A stretch of 64,000 nucleotides of DNA, from assembly GCA_022606425.2 (NCBI GenBank), contig JAHDVF020000010.1, positions 930,001 to 994,000 of the forward strand. The letters run 5' to 3'. The stretch comes from Lepidostoma basale (taxonomy: Eukaryota > Arthropoda > Insecta > Trichoptera > Lepidostomatidae). Position 1 is the first letter of the stretch; each line of letters begins with the position of its first letter. The translations under genes and the position numbers were made by a program. Below, piece by piece: positions 51,640 through 61,690 of the stretch. The notes under the pieces are model-generated. The model was not told the origin of the DNA. It made no database searches and worked only from the letters and a program-made list of their open reading frames with translations.

Positions 51640-52230
51640 CAAAATAAGTAGTGTTTTTTCTTCACTTTTTACTGCTCATACGATTGAGATAATCGCGGAA
51701 GGAAAGTGTCGCTGCGGAATGAAATAAAAGAAATGACCCTTTTACCCCAACCGGCCTTAATGCCCCTCGCTACTCTTGCCACTCGTGCCCCGCGTGCCCG
51801 CCGGCCCCGCTCCGCCCGCCTCTGGTAAACGGATTTTCGCCAATAAAAAGACAATAAGAATTATGTTTCCAGATAGAGGAAGATGGGCGAGATGAGAACA
51901 AATAAAAAACAGCCATAAAAGTGGGAGGGGAGCGGGGGACCGGAACACGACCGAAAGTTTGCGGCCCCACTCATTTTGTTCGTTTGAGCACTGAGATATC
52001 ATATATTTTCGTTTCATCCTTTGTGTTTTTGCTTTATCTATCGTGAAATTCTTTATACGACTCTGTTTGTCGTATTGATCATATCGTCGGTTGTCGAAAA
52101 CTTTCTTCTCCCTGTTATAATAAAACTTTTCTCTGCCCGTTGACTCGTTATTTTGTTTGCATACAATCATTAGCGCACAGAAGTTATGCTTGTTTCAGGT
52201 GTTTACGGGAGCGTCAGTTTCCTTTGAACC
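51640..52230. other. Unique mixed block, candidate conserved non-coding element
   Basis: 51700-51980 is GC-rich ('cttgccactcgtgccccgcg', 'gggagcgggggaccggaaca') and 51980-52230 balanced. The 137-codon minus frame shows no domain. Confidence 0.4.
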
Positions 52231-52299
52231 TTTCGACGTTATTTAAAAATATATAAAGTATCTGTGGTATCCAATACTGCAACATTTTAGAAAAATATA

Positions 52300-52621
52300 T
52301 ATGTTTTGTTCTACATTCACCATAACTTTGTTTTGCGGATTCATTGAACAATATTTATTTCTTTGTAAACAGCACATAATTAAAATATAAATAAATTAAC
52401 ACCAGTAGGTATGTTTTTATTTCTTTGTAAACAGCACATAATTAAAATATAAATAAATTAACACCAGTAGGTATGTTTCGTAAAATTAACACAAAGAGTC
52501 ACGAACAATATGTTTAAATATTTATTTTTGTACTATGCTTCTGTGTCCGAAACATACTTGTGTTAACTTGATTTAAATTTTAATAAAGCGTAGTTTACAA
52601 AGAAATAAACATTTTTCGACC
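52300..52621. repeat. Foldback region with 62-bp exact tandem duplication
   Basis: 52354-52415 and 52416-52477 are direct copies (start 'tttatttctttgtaaacagc'). The outer arms 'tttgtaaacagcacat' and 'gcgtagtttacaaagaaata' are inverted. The 'cgaaacatacttgtgttaac' motif resembles the 45900 region ('ccgaaacaggtttgtgttaa'). Confidence 0.7.
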
Positions 52622-53342
52622 TTATTTTGCATCCAGACGAGTGGGTCTCGGGATGAATTTGGACAAGACGAAAGTCATGTATAATGAACATATTATCCCG
52701 GGATCAGTAACCGTCGATGGGTCGGCTCTCGAAGTGGTACAAGAATACACATATCTTGGCCAAATCATACAATTAGGACGAAACAATTTCGAGAAAGAAG
52801 CCAACCGAAGAATTCAGTTGGGTTGGGCGGCCTTTGGGAAATTACGTCATGTTTTCACTTCCAAAATACCACAATGCCTCAAGACTAAAGTCTTCAACCA
52901 GTGCGTTTTGCCAGTCATAACATACGGAGCCGAGACGTGGACATTGACAAAAGGTCTAGTCTACAGATTCAAGGTTGCCCAGCGCGCCATGGAAAGAGCC
53001 ATGCTTGGAATAACCTTGAGGGATAGATTTAGAAACGAATTTATTCGACAACAAACCAAGGTGACTGAGGTGGCTCTACGGATAGGCGGGCTGAAGTGGT
53101 GGTGGGCTGGCCATATCTGTCGGAGAACCGACAGCCGATGGGGAAGACGGGTTCTGGAGTGGAGACCGCGTACAGGATTCCGTAGAGTTGGACGTCCCCC
53201 TGCCCGCTGGACCGACGATCTGAAGAGGATTGCTGGACATGGATGGATGGGAGCGGCAATGGATAGGGGGCGGTGGAGGGCTTTGGGAGAGGCCTACATT
53301 CAGCAGTGGATGACAGACGGCTGATGATGATGATGATGATGA
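52622..53342 (+). mobile_element. RTE-like LINE, 5'-truncated, open C-terminal frame
   Basis: 227-codon frame 52641-53324: LGMNLDKTKVMYNEHIIPGS, YTYLGQIIQLGRNNFEKEAN, VLPVITYGAETWTLTKGLVY, RAMERAMLGITLRDRFRNEF, KWWWAGHICRRTDSRWGRRV, GRPPARWTDDLKRIAG and ending YIQQWMTDG-stop. Then an (ATG)n tail at 53324-53342. It starts just after the YADD-distal LGMxxNxxKTKVM segment. The uninterrupted frame suggests recent insertion. Confidence 0.9.
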
Positions 53343-53521
53343 TTTTGTAGTAAAAAATATAGAAATTAATAATCGAAGAAAACAATAACTACACATATTG
53401 TAATCTATCGTGTTTCGATATATATTATTTACATTTAAAAAATTAAAACTTTTATATTTTTCAAAGCTGTATTTTTTTATAGGATGCCATTTGTACATTT
53501 ATTTAAATGGAATAAATAAAA

Positions 53522-53645
53522 GCATGTGTTTTCTAGAAGATTTATTGTATTTTATAGGAATAACATATTTCGCTTTTCTAAGTTATTATTAAATGGACAT
53601 TTAAACATTTGATCATGTCTTAGTAAGGCAAAATATGTCAAATAT
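53522..53645. mobile_element. Palindromic family A element, compact
   Basis: 'ttctagaagatttattgtat' 'tttataggaataacatattt' 'cgcttttctaagttattatt' / 'gatcatgtcttagtaaggca' 'aaatatgtcaaa'. No internal core. Confidence 0.65.
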
Positions 53646-53734
53646 ATCAGAGAAATATATAATCATCAGAGAAAATAAATTTACAATGTAATATACTCTT
53701 GTGCATTTGTATATTAAAATGTAAATATCCAACA

Positions 53735-53830
53735 CGCCATCTCCCCGAAGGGGTAGGTATGAAAAATAACCATTACACTGTATTTTCCTTCTTCCAGAAA
53801 CTTCTCTCGATTCCTTGATACATCGTGTCA
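53735..53830 (-). mobile_element. GTTA-tailed RTE-like LINE 3' end, short
   Basis: 'cacgccatctccccgaaggg' 'gtaggtatgaaaaataacca' ... 'ctctcgattccttgatacat'. Confidence 0.65.
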
Positions 53831-53894
53831 TTATGATGTATTTTTATATACAATGCTAGAATCATGTGGAATATAAATAATAAGAGTAGAATGT

Positions 53895-54250
53895 GTTGAA
53901 AAACTGCAAATGATAGAGTGTCGAATGAAAATTTAAGAAGTGAATGCGCTCCGAATGAAAGTGTTATGAACAAAATAATGAAAGAAACATATGAATGAAC
54001 AAAGAATGGTTATAAATAATATGTTGACGGTTTTAATGGAACTAGAAATTGAGGAAGACCGAAGCACGATAAAATAAATCAAATATTGAATGTCGGTCTC
54101 GTGAGGAGTCGTGAGAAATCGACGTGCATGCATGACACGATGAATGAATGTTGAGGAAGCGAGAGAAATATGTCAGAAAAAAAAGTGTGGTAGTCCATTC
54201 TTTCTGCCTACCCCTTCGGGGAGACGGCGTGATGGTTAGTTAGTTGGTTA
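53895..54250 (+). mobile_element. GTTA-tailed RTE-like LINE 3' end
   Basis: 'tgatagagtgtcgaatgaaa' ... 'aatggaactagaaattgagg' ... 'tcggagacgg' type end: 'cttcggggagacggcgtgat' + (GTTA)n at 54235-54255. Frame-broken. Confidence 0.75.
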
Positions 54251-54259
54251 GTTTTCTTG

Positions 54260-54620
54260 TTTGATTTCGATTGATTGGGGTAGTCACATCGTGTTATTTT
54301 TCCGCGAATCGTATGCGTAGTGAGGAAACTTTTAGCACTGTTGCAGCTTTTAAGCGTTCCCTCACAACATAAAACAAACGAACCGAATGTGAAAGTTTTG
54401 GATTCTGTCATGCGGTTAATTTATGCCATTTTCCCTTTGCATCTTTCGCTTTCGGGCCCTTTTGTCGGATTCCGGAATTCTTTTATCAGGGATGCCGTAG
54501 CTAACTACTTGTGTTTGCTCAAAATTCAGAGTAATTACGGAAACATTCGATTCGTATGGTCAACTGATCGTAGTCTTATAACTCGTTTGACAATGTGTAC
54601 GTTAAGGGTGGACCTTAAAA
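54260..54620. other. Unique block, candidate conserved non-coding element
   Basis: Balanced composition ('agcgttccctcacaacataa', 'ccctttgcatctttcgcttt', 'gggatgccgtagctaactac'). The 113-codon plus frame has no domain; not repeated. Confidence 0.35.
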
Positions 54621-54946
54621 AAAAAATGTATATATATTTTTTTATAAGTCTCACCCCCTAATTTTTTTCCTTTAGGGGTAGTAAGTAACTGGTGATTTTT
54701 TGTAATTTTTATTTAATAATAATACGTGCCCCAAAGTGGGTGAAAATTTAACAAAATTAGTTATAATTTTAAATTTTCCCAAAATCTATTTTTTAAATTT
54801 TGTTTCAAATTTCAAATAAATTTTTAGAAGTTAAATAACTAAAACGATGCCTCGAATTCCTCAAAAATAAAAATAAATTTTTATATAATACAATGACATT
54901 AAATTTTATTTTTTCTTGAACGATAATATAAAACTAAAATATTACT

Positions 54947-55143
54947 GTTAATATTTAAAACACTGTTATAATATCATAATTTTATTTTATTCAATGAGTG
55001 TCACGACAGCTGTTTGGCGAAACAGCTGTCGCGACACTCGTAGTGAATAAAAAGAAACTGTGATATTATAACAGTGTTTTAAATTTAAACAGTAATAATG
55101 TTGAAGTATCACAATGTTTCGGCCAAAACAAATGACTATTTAA
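54947..55143. mobile_element. Palindromic family B element, compact and best preserved
   Basis: 'aacactgttataatatcata' 'attttattttattcaatgag' 'tgtcacgacagctgttt' // 'aaacagctgtcgcgacactc' 'gtagtgaataaaaagaaact' 'gtgatattataacagtgttt', a nearly perfect hairpin centred on 'ggcg' at about 55016. Then the outer end 'tttcggccaaaacaaatgac'. Confidence 0.85.
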
Positions 55144-55182
55144 AACTAAAAAATACTATATATTAATGTGATTTCTTTTTTC

Positions 55183-55290
55183 TTGAAGTTTTATTATATT
55201 TTATGAGAGTGACATGATTCGCCAAGCTAAGTCATGTCATTTTCATAATATGTAAGAAAAGTTCCAGAAAACGCTATACAAATTTGACTC
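55183..55290. mobile_element. Palindromic family A element, compact
   Basis: 'gaagttttattatattttat' 'gagagtgacatgattcgcca' // 'agctaagtcatgtcattttc' 'ataatatgtaagaaaagttc'. Confidence 0.7.
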
Positions 55291-55439
55291 ACATATAACT
55301 CTTAATTGGGCATTAGCAAATCGATTATATTAAATATCATTGTTTTTAACGGAGAGGTTCTAAATTTGCATGAAAAATTTTTCTGTTAACGAATTTCTTC
55401 TGAATTTTTAATCATTTCATTCCATTGACAAATGTGTTC

Positions 55440-55970
55440 ATTTTATTTATGTAATATTATGTGGGTAATACTAACGTTTGTCTTTACTGTAGGAATGTGG
55501 ATAATATCTTGTGGAAAATATTTTCATTCAAGGTTAAGGGATATTAAAAAATCTTACTATTTCTTTCAAAATCGATTAAAGTAAAAATTATACTCTAATC
55601 GATGCGTAGAAACACACCACCAATTAATGATGCGAGTGTCGTTATACGAGGTCGATTTATCGAGCTGGTGATTTACAAACGGCGATTCCTCGTGTAAGGG
55701 TAGGAAGGGTAAGTGTGTAGAGAAAGGCAGATGGATGGCCCGTCAGCGCAGATGTGTGCCGGAGGATACTGCGGAGTACCGGTCGGACTGAGCTGAAGGG
55801 ACCGGCGACAGGGGTGGGACAAGAAAACCCAACGAACCATTAATTAAAATCGAAATTCAATATATTATGCCCTTACAATCATGTGTTTTGTTTTAAAGAT
55901 AATATTTTAAACTAAGATAAGTATAAACGTATTGATATAAAATAATAAAACACAAAAACACAAAAATAAG
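55440..55970. other. No gene; GC-rich unique patch
   Basis: 55620-55830 is unique ('gagctggtgatttacaaacg', 'ctgcggagtaccggtcggac'). The rest is AT-rich. Confidence 0.35.
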
Positions 55971-55974
55971 GAAA

Positions 55975-56225
55975 GGGTCATTAAGATTGTTTGGACACAT
56001 GGAAAGAATGAGTGAAGACAGAATGGTAAAGAAGGTATATGTAAACGGCGTGAACGGAACTAGAGATAGAGGGAGGCCGAGGAAAACGTGGCACGATCAA
56101 ATCAATCAAATATTGAATGTTGGTCACGTGAGGAGTCGGAGAAATCGACGTGCGTGCATGACAATATGTATGAATGTAGAGGAAGCGAGCGAAGTATGTC
56201 AGGACAGAAAAGTGTGGCGATGCTT
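55975..56225 (+). mobile_element. GTTA-tailed RTE-like LINE, 3'-truncated, open frame
   Basis: 55987-56221: FGHMERMSEDRMVKKVYVNG, VNGTRDRGRPRKTWHDQINQ, ILNVGHVRSRRNRRACMTIC, MNVEEASEVCQDRKVWR. It lacks the terminal ~50 bp except 'gcttagttaagttaag'. It gives the intact junction interrupted at 14863. Confidence 0.82.
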
Positions 56226-56249
56226 AGTTAAGTTAAGTTTTAAAACACT

Positions 56250-56470
56250 TTTTTATTTAAATAGTCCATTGTTTTGGCCGAAACACTATGATATTTAAAC
56301 ATTATTATTGTTAAAATTTAAAACACTGTTATAATATAACAATTTGTTTTTATTCTTGAGTTCATTGTAACACCTGATGATGCCAATATCGGTTGACGAA
56401 ACAGCTGTCGCGACACTCTCAGTGAATAAAATGAAATTGTGATATTATAACAGTGTTTTAAATTTTAAAT
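56250..56470. mobile_element. Palindromic family B element, reverse orientation
   Basis: Outer end 'aatagtccattgttttggcc', 'atttaaaacactgttataat', then 'acacctgatgatgccaatat' 'cggttgacgaaacagctgtc' 'gcgacactctcagtgaataa' and 'gtgatattataacagtgttt'. Confidence 0.78.
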
Positions 56471-56493
56471 GTAAAAACTTTATATTTAACCAC

Positions 56494-56793
56494 TGTATGG
56501 TTATTATAATTTCGCTTTGACCCAAGCTTCATCAGGGCAATTTAACATGTGTAGATACCTTGGAACCACGGTATGATTATTATAATTGATGTCAACTACT
56601 TTCGCTTGGACCCAAGCTTCATCAGGGCAATATAACATCTGTAGTTACCTTGAAACCACGGTATGATTATTATAATTGATGTCAACTACTTTCGCTTGGA
56701 CCCAAGCTTCATCAGGGCAATATAACATCGGTAGTTACCTTGAAACCACGGTATGATTATTTTAAATGATGTCAACTACTTTCGCTTGGACCT
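56494..56793 (+). repeat. 90-bp tandem repeat, ~3.3 copies
   Basis: 'cccaagcttcatcagggcaa' starts at 56521, 56611 and 56701, exactly 90 bp apart. Units carry 'accttgaaaccacggtatga' and 'gatgtcaactactttcgctt'. The flanks are partial units. Non-coding. Confidence 0.92.
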
Positions 56794-56859
56794 TAACTAT
56801 TTAACTTAATATAACTGAATTTAATTCAACTAATAAGTTCACACGACATTCATTGATTC

Positions 56860-56900
56860 TGAGGCGTTACGAAGTTCGCCGGTTCAGCTAGTATATTCTA
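56860..56900 (-). repeat. Dispersed insect repeat end
   Basis: The minus strand reads 'tactagctgaaccggcgaac' 'ttcgtaacgcctcag', which resembles 'actagctgacccggcaacgc' at 57978-58012 (+). This motif is, from memory, widespread in insect genomes; its element class is unclear to me. Confidence 0.5.
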
Positions 56901-57039
56901 AAACACAGAAACAATAAACTTTTACTAAGATACGAGTATTTCACAATCTAACATTAATGAAAGGCATATTTTATAGTTTAAATTTGTTTTTGTATGAGAG
57001 TTACAATAAAATTACTTTAATTATATCCTTTGATGTCAC

Positions 57040-57300
57040 GTACGGTATACGTACGCGTACGTTGGAACGTAGGCAGCCCTAACGCGGCCCTCCTTGGTAG
57101 TCTACTGACTACTGTCCGCCGGCAAGATTAAAAGCTCGGCCTCGAGGCCTGCTGAATATTTTATGGCCAGAGCACAACTTTTGTAATTTATTCATTCTAG
57201 ATCCAAAGGAAATAAAACAGCGCCGGCTGATAAAACTTCCGGTAGAGTGCAAGTACCAGCCCGGCGGCTCAGCCTCCGACCTCGCTCGTCTGTCATGCTT
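57040..57300. other. GC-rich unique block, candidate regulatory DNA
   Basis: 'gtacgcgtacgttggaacgt' ... 'ctcggcctcgaggcctgctg' ... 'ggcggctcagcctccgacct'. No repeat and no domain in the overlapping 62-codon frame. Confidence 0.4.
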
Positions 57301-57520
57301 CGTTTACGATTAACTAATCAATTGTGTGCTTCTGTATATTATAATGGCCCAAAGATTCGCGAGAAATCTAAATGGATATTATTGAATCGTATCCATAACG
57401 AAAAATATAGATGCAAAAATAATATTAAAAATTAAAACATTTTTACGTGTTTGTACATCAAATAATTAATATTTTTAATTGAAATTTCTTGGTTCATTTT
57501 AAATAATGAAAATAAAATAA

Positions 57521-57737
57521 AATGATAGAACATTTCTTTATTATTATATAATATATTAAGTGTGCTTCCACTTGTGTTTATCGACGACCGGCTTCGACAG
57601 GTTACTGCCATCTTCTGGTGAAGATGATAGAATACCAGATGAGACAAGAAGATTGCAGCAAGCCTCCGAAATCGGTCGACGATAAACACAAGTGGAAGCA
57701 CACTAAATATATAATAATAAAGAAATTCCGTATCATT
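57521..57737. mobile_element. Palindromic MITE, ~70-bp arms
   Basis: Left arm 'atttctttattattatataa' ... 'agtgtgcttccacttgtgtt' 'tatcgacgaccggcttcg'. The right arm is its inverse ('cggtcgacgataaacacaag' 'tggaagcacact' ... 'aataataaagaaatt'). About 80 bp unpaired loop ('gccatcttctggtgaagatg'). No ORF. Confidence 0.8.
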
Positions 57738-58429
57738 TTTATTTATTTCATTATTGTTTTTACACCACCCGGTTTCGCTGGCGACGGAGTTTGATAAGGA
57801 TTATGAAAATAAAAAATGCGTTTTAAATCTAAGTAACAATGAAAACTTTTTACTTATGGTTTCCTGAACAACGATATAAAACGCTGTATTAAATAATCAA
57901 TTCGAGGGCAATAAAATCAAGTGGAATTAAACCTTGTATAAAAAAAATCCTTCAAATAATCCTATTTTATTATAAAACTAGCTGACCCGGCAACGCTTCG
58001 CTATTGCTAAATTCGAGTATATAAATAAATCCAATATATATTCAATAAATACAATTGAAGTTCAATATCAATTAGTTTATTTATTGGATTAAATGACATG
58101 TGTATGGATGCAAAAATGTGTGTCTATATCTATAAAACAATGTTTCAATCCAAGCAAACTCGCTGTGAATTTTAAACTTGAATACATATTACTAATGTAA
58201 TTGAAAAACAATTTTTTGAATATTTTATACGAAATTTAATAATCAAATAAACAATATTATATCACATTTGCACAAAACATTCATATGTTTAGAGAAACAA
58301 AACTCTTGATTTTGTTGTCCATGAAATTCACATCAGAGCCAATAAAGTAAGTTTCTACGATCGTGATTTCGGCACTGCGAGTCCGTTGGCGTGGAATAGT
58401 AATATAGATGATAATACTATTATACATAA
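57738..58429. other. No gene; AT-rich, contains dispersed repeat at 57978
   Basis: 'actagctgacccggcaacgc' 'ttcgctattgc' at about 57978-58008 is the plus-oriented partner of 56860-56900. No coding frame. Confidence 0.35.
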
Positions 58430-58690
58430 GCCTCTATCCCTCGCCGCTCTGCGCCATTGACCTCCTGCCACTCGTTTAATGTCATCAGACCATCTTGCTT
58501 GTGGTCTGCCAGAATTTGTGTAGCTGTTTCTCTTTCACCACTCCAGACCAGAAGATCTTATCATCCGTTGCCCTTGCTTTATGACCGATCCCATTCCATT
58601 TAAACATTAATTATTTTACACGCTGCATCGGCAGCTTTGGACCGATATTTAATTCATTAGTTTGGTTCCTAGAAATAAAATAAAAATATT
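58430..58690 (-). mobile_element. LINE 3'-end fragment (third lineage)
   Basis: 'tctatccctcgccgctctgc' ... 'tcatcagaccatcttgcttg' ... 'gacgtg'-less body ... 'attttacacgctgcatcggc', homologous to 7630-7937 and 61555-61690. Ends 'cctagaaataaaataa', also seen at 61698. Confidence 0.55.
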
Positions 58691-58792
58691 AGAATTGCCA
58701 TAAGGCGGACACGGAAGAGGCGCATAAGGCAAATTTTCAATTTCCATACAATGAATGAATTACAAATGTTGTTCACTTGTCTTCATCGAATA

Positions 58793-60290
58793 AGGTAACG
58801 GCACCAGTAATGGACAGACCTTCGGTTATGGACAAAAGTTTTTAAAAATCTTAAAAATAAGAAATATTGAAAAATTATTCATACTTTCAACATTGAACTA
58901 TAAACTATAGATCCTTCTCTGTCAACTGACATAAATTTCATTCCAATCTGCCATTATTTTGCGAAAGAACGGACATTTATACGACCCCACGCGAACGACA
59001 TTTGCAAAATTCCTAATTTCTTTGCAGAATTCATTAGTGAGGTGAGTAGATGTTTTGTAATAATTCATAGAAATCTTAGTAATTACTTATTATAAAATTG
59101 AATAATGGGTTTCGTAGACAAATCATAGATACGAAATCATACTAAATTCATATGTAGCTACTTGTACAGTTTGTCAAATTTGAATGTTCATTACTGATAA
59201 TCGATTTTCAATTCGAACCAGTGATGGACAATAATGTCCAGAACCGAGTATACTTGTTTACATCGCAATTAAAGTTAATTTATGACAATTTAAATCTGTA
59301 ATGTCAGGTTTCTTCTAAAAATGATTTACTGAAAGACCCTAGCAGGATATTAATGCAGATGAAAGTGATTTTTTTTTGTCACCGAAATCTGGTTGATCAA
59401 CACCTGGTTATGAAAAAAAAAAACCTTACGGTTTTACACACTGCCAATGCTGCAAGTCTTTTAGCACCACCGATGATAGTGTTTGCTTATGAACATATCC
59501 CAAAACCAATTTCTGATAGAGTACCGGAGACTTGGGGAATCAGGAGGTCAGAATCAGGGTGGTGATGAATCAGTATAGTGATACATTCTATGAGAGCAAA
59601 ATCCAGTTACCAGTCCTTTTCTTTTTGGACGGCCATGGATCGCATTTAACTACCCATCTTTCCGACTTCTGTTCAGAGAATGGAATAGAAGTAGTTGCCT
59701 TGTATCCAAATAGCACACATATATTGCAGCTGATGGATGCTGCTGTCTTCCGACCGCTTAAAGTATTCTGGAAGAAGGAAGTTACTAAGTGGAAGACTAA
59801 CCATCCAGGTCAGGAGGCCATTTATCTATGGGAAACACCTTCAGATGGCCGGAAAGTCCCGATTAGATTTGGTACAAAATGGAAGACATTGTGGAAAGGA
59901 TTAAAGAACCTTTAATAAAGTAATGGAGATGGAAAAATATTTACCTGACATCTATGTGCCCTTAAGAGGTGGTGCTAAGAATAATTCAAACAAAAAAAAA
60001 ACGTTTTTGTAATACGTTCAATACTAAATGTCCATTACCGGACGTTGTTCATTACCCATTGTCCCTAATTAAATTTAATCTGTCCATCACTGGTGATTAG
60101 AATTGACTGTGGTCATCTAACTTTTTGTATTTAAACCTGTAACCTTTAATTATTTTCATTATTAAAAACGATTCCCAACAAACCATTCTATTATTTTTTC
60201 ACATCACCTGATTTAATTTCCTAAAATTATCTTTAAAACGGTCATTGAGTCTACATTTTCTTAAACTGTCCATCACTGGTGCCTTTACCT
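58793..60290 (+). mobile_element. Pogo/Tigger-like transposon, decayed, 1498 bp
   Basis: Terminal inverted repeats AGGTAACGGCACCAGTAATG (left) and AGGTAAAGGCACCAGTGATG (right, reversed), continuing GACAG. TA on both sides (58791-58792 and 60291-60292). An inner pair of the motif CCAGTGATGGACA lies at 59219-59231 (+) and 60081-60093 (-). Further 'atggaca' / 'tgtccat' repeats lie near both ends. It carries a broken DDE transposase. Confidence 0.8.
59352..59915 (+). pseudogene. Pogo/Tigger-like DDE transposase remnant
   Basis: Three frames in order. NADESDFFLSPKSG at 59352 holds the first catalytic Asp. LLAPPMIVFAYEHIPKPISD, RVPETWGIRRSESGW then stops at 59563. From 59575 on, LPVLFFLDGHGSHLTTHLSD, FCSENGIEVVALYPNSTHIL, QLMDAAVFRPLKVFWKKEV. 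The second and third Asp are 35 residues apart (DD35D), typical of pogo. N-terminal CENP-B-like DNA-binding domains are missing, and at least two frame breaks make it non-functional. Confidence 0.82.
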
Positions 60291-60419
60291 TATGTGGGGA
60301 AATTTCAAATATGAATGTGGATTTTCTTCATATAAAAGGCAGTTCATGCTACATATATGCATAATAATAATAATAACAATAATTAGGCTAAATTGTCAAA
60401 TTTATTAAATGAATCAAAT

Positions 60420-60546
60420 TTTGGAGACGCGTGAAACATAAATGTGGAGGAAGCTAGAGAGGTTTGCCAGGATAGAGTTGTGTGGCGGTCAATTCTCTCT
60501 GCCTACCCCTGCAGAGAAACGGCATGATGGTTTGTTTGTTTGTTTA
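60420..60546 (+). mobile_element. GTTA-tailed RTE-like LINE 3' end, tail variant
   Basis: 'aatgtggaggaagctagaga' 'ggtttgccaggatagagttg' 'cctgcagagaaacggcatga' then (GTTT)n instead of (GTTA)n. Confidence 0.75.
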
Positions 60547-60729
60547 ATTTGTATAGCGCCGTTTTCGTGAATAGCTCACCTATTACATGCTGGAGATTTT
60601 AGATACATTACCTGAACGGCAAAAATAACTACCAAAAACTATGCTAATAAATGGAGTTACGATTGTGCTAAAGAAATAACAACCTTTTTACAAAAGCATT
60701 CAAATAGCGCTAAGTCCAACGATCGTGAA

Positions 60730-60940
60730 TGGTCAGCATTACACATCAAGAAGGTCCATTCTTCAAATAATCTCCCTAATTTATAGATCTCGTAGATCCC
60801 TAGGTTATATGGCCTATCCAAACTTCATAAAACAAACACCCCCTATCAGACCAGTGGTACATAAATTGTCTATATTATTATGTAACAAATTAAACCAATT
60901 AATCCAATGTAAACCTGTACATACCATTCCAAATTAGTTC
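60730..60940 (+). mobile_element. Penelope-like RT fragment
   Basis: Across one frameshift the plus strand reads RLYGLSKLHKTNTP then PIRPVV. The YGLPKxHK...P(L/I)RPVV signature is diagnostic of Penelope-like element reverse transcriptases. The surrounding residues are degraded. A second 'PIRPVVSHTRLL' scrap lies at about 61238-61273. Confidence 0.55.
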
Positions 60941-60993
60941 ATAAAGATAATAACATGTCTTGTGATATCATCCTCTGGACATGCACATTCCAG

Positions 60994-61065
60994 TATCTTC
61001 TGCGTTGTTTTCCCCATCCTCTGCACACATGCGCAATCCATTATCTTCTGCGTTGTCTTCCCCAT
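60994..61065. repeat. 48-bp direct duplication
   Basis: 'tatcttctgcgttgttttcc' 'ccatcctctgcacacatg' at 60994 and 'tatcttctgcgttgtcttcc' 'ccatcctt' at 61042. Confidence 0.7.
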
Positions 61066-61079
61066 CCTTAAGCAAATGA

Positions 61080-61520
61080 AATAACCTGAAAACAATTTAA
61101 TTATCTTTGAATATTTTAAATCTCAGCATAATGTAGAATTTAATGGAGTGGAATGGAAAAGAAAGTAGAATCGCAACATGCAGATGCACCAATATGGCTC
61201 ATTAACAAAATAATTTCAATCCCAATACGAAAATATCCCCATTAGACCAGTGGTCTCTCACACCAGGCTCCTCTAGTGAATTATTTTATCAAAACTTAAT
61301 ATCTTATCCCAAAGATATAGATTTTCGCCCTGCCAGAATAGTTTTACATTAAAATAACATTATTAAAATAGATTATACCAATTAAATAACTAATTATTAC
61401 ACTACGAAACGTCATAACCTAAAATGACACGTTAGTAAAACGAATAAATCAATTGTCTATAAACTGTAAATTTAAAAACCTTACCTGAAATTAATAATGT
61501 AATTTTCATATATGAATGAA
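61080..61520. repeat. Unclassified repeat, copy 1
   Basis: 'aataacctgaaaacaattta', 'tagattataccaattaaata' 'actaattatt', 'cataacctaaaatgacacgt'. The same landmarks in the same general region at 61976-62345. Confidence 0.55.
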
Positions 61521-61554
61521 AACTACTAAAAATAGCTTATGTGTAATGTGAAAA

Positions 61555-61690
61555 TGAGCCGGTTCTCATTCGCCACTCCAGGGTACATGTAATTCACTGA
61601 TCATCCGTTGTTTGACTGATCTAATTCCATTTTAACGAAGTTATTTTGCACGCTGCATTGGTAATTTTCGTCCCATCTCTGATCTGTTAC
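61555..61690 (-). mobile_element. LINE 3'-end fragment (third lineage)
   Basis: 'gagccggttctcattcgcca' 'ctccagggtac' ... 'ttattttgcacgctgcattg' matches 58540-58640. Confidence 0.5.

Noticed and set aside
56494..56793. CRISPR array
   Set aside because: Head-to-tail 90-bp units without unique spacers, in a eukaryotic context; a minisatellite.
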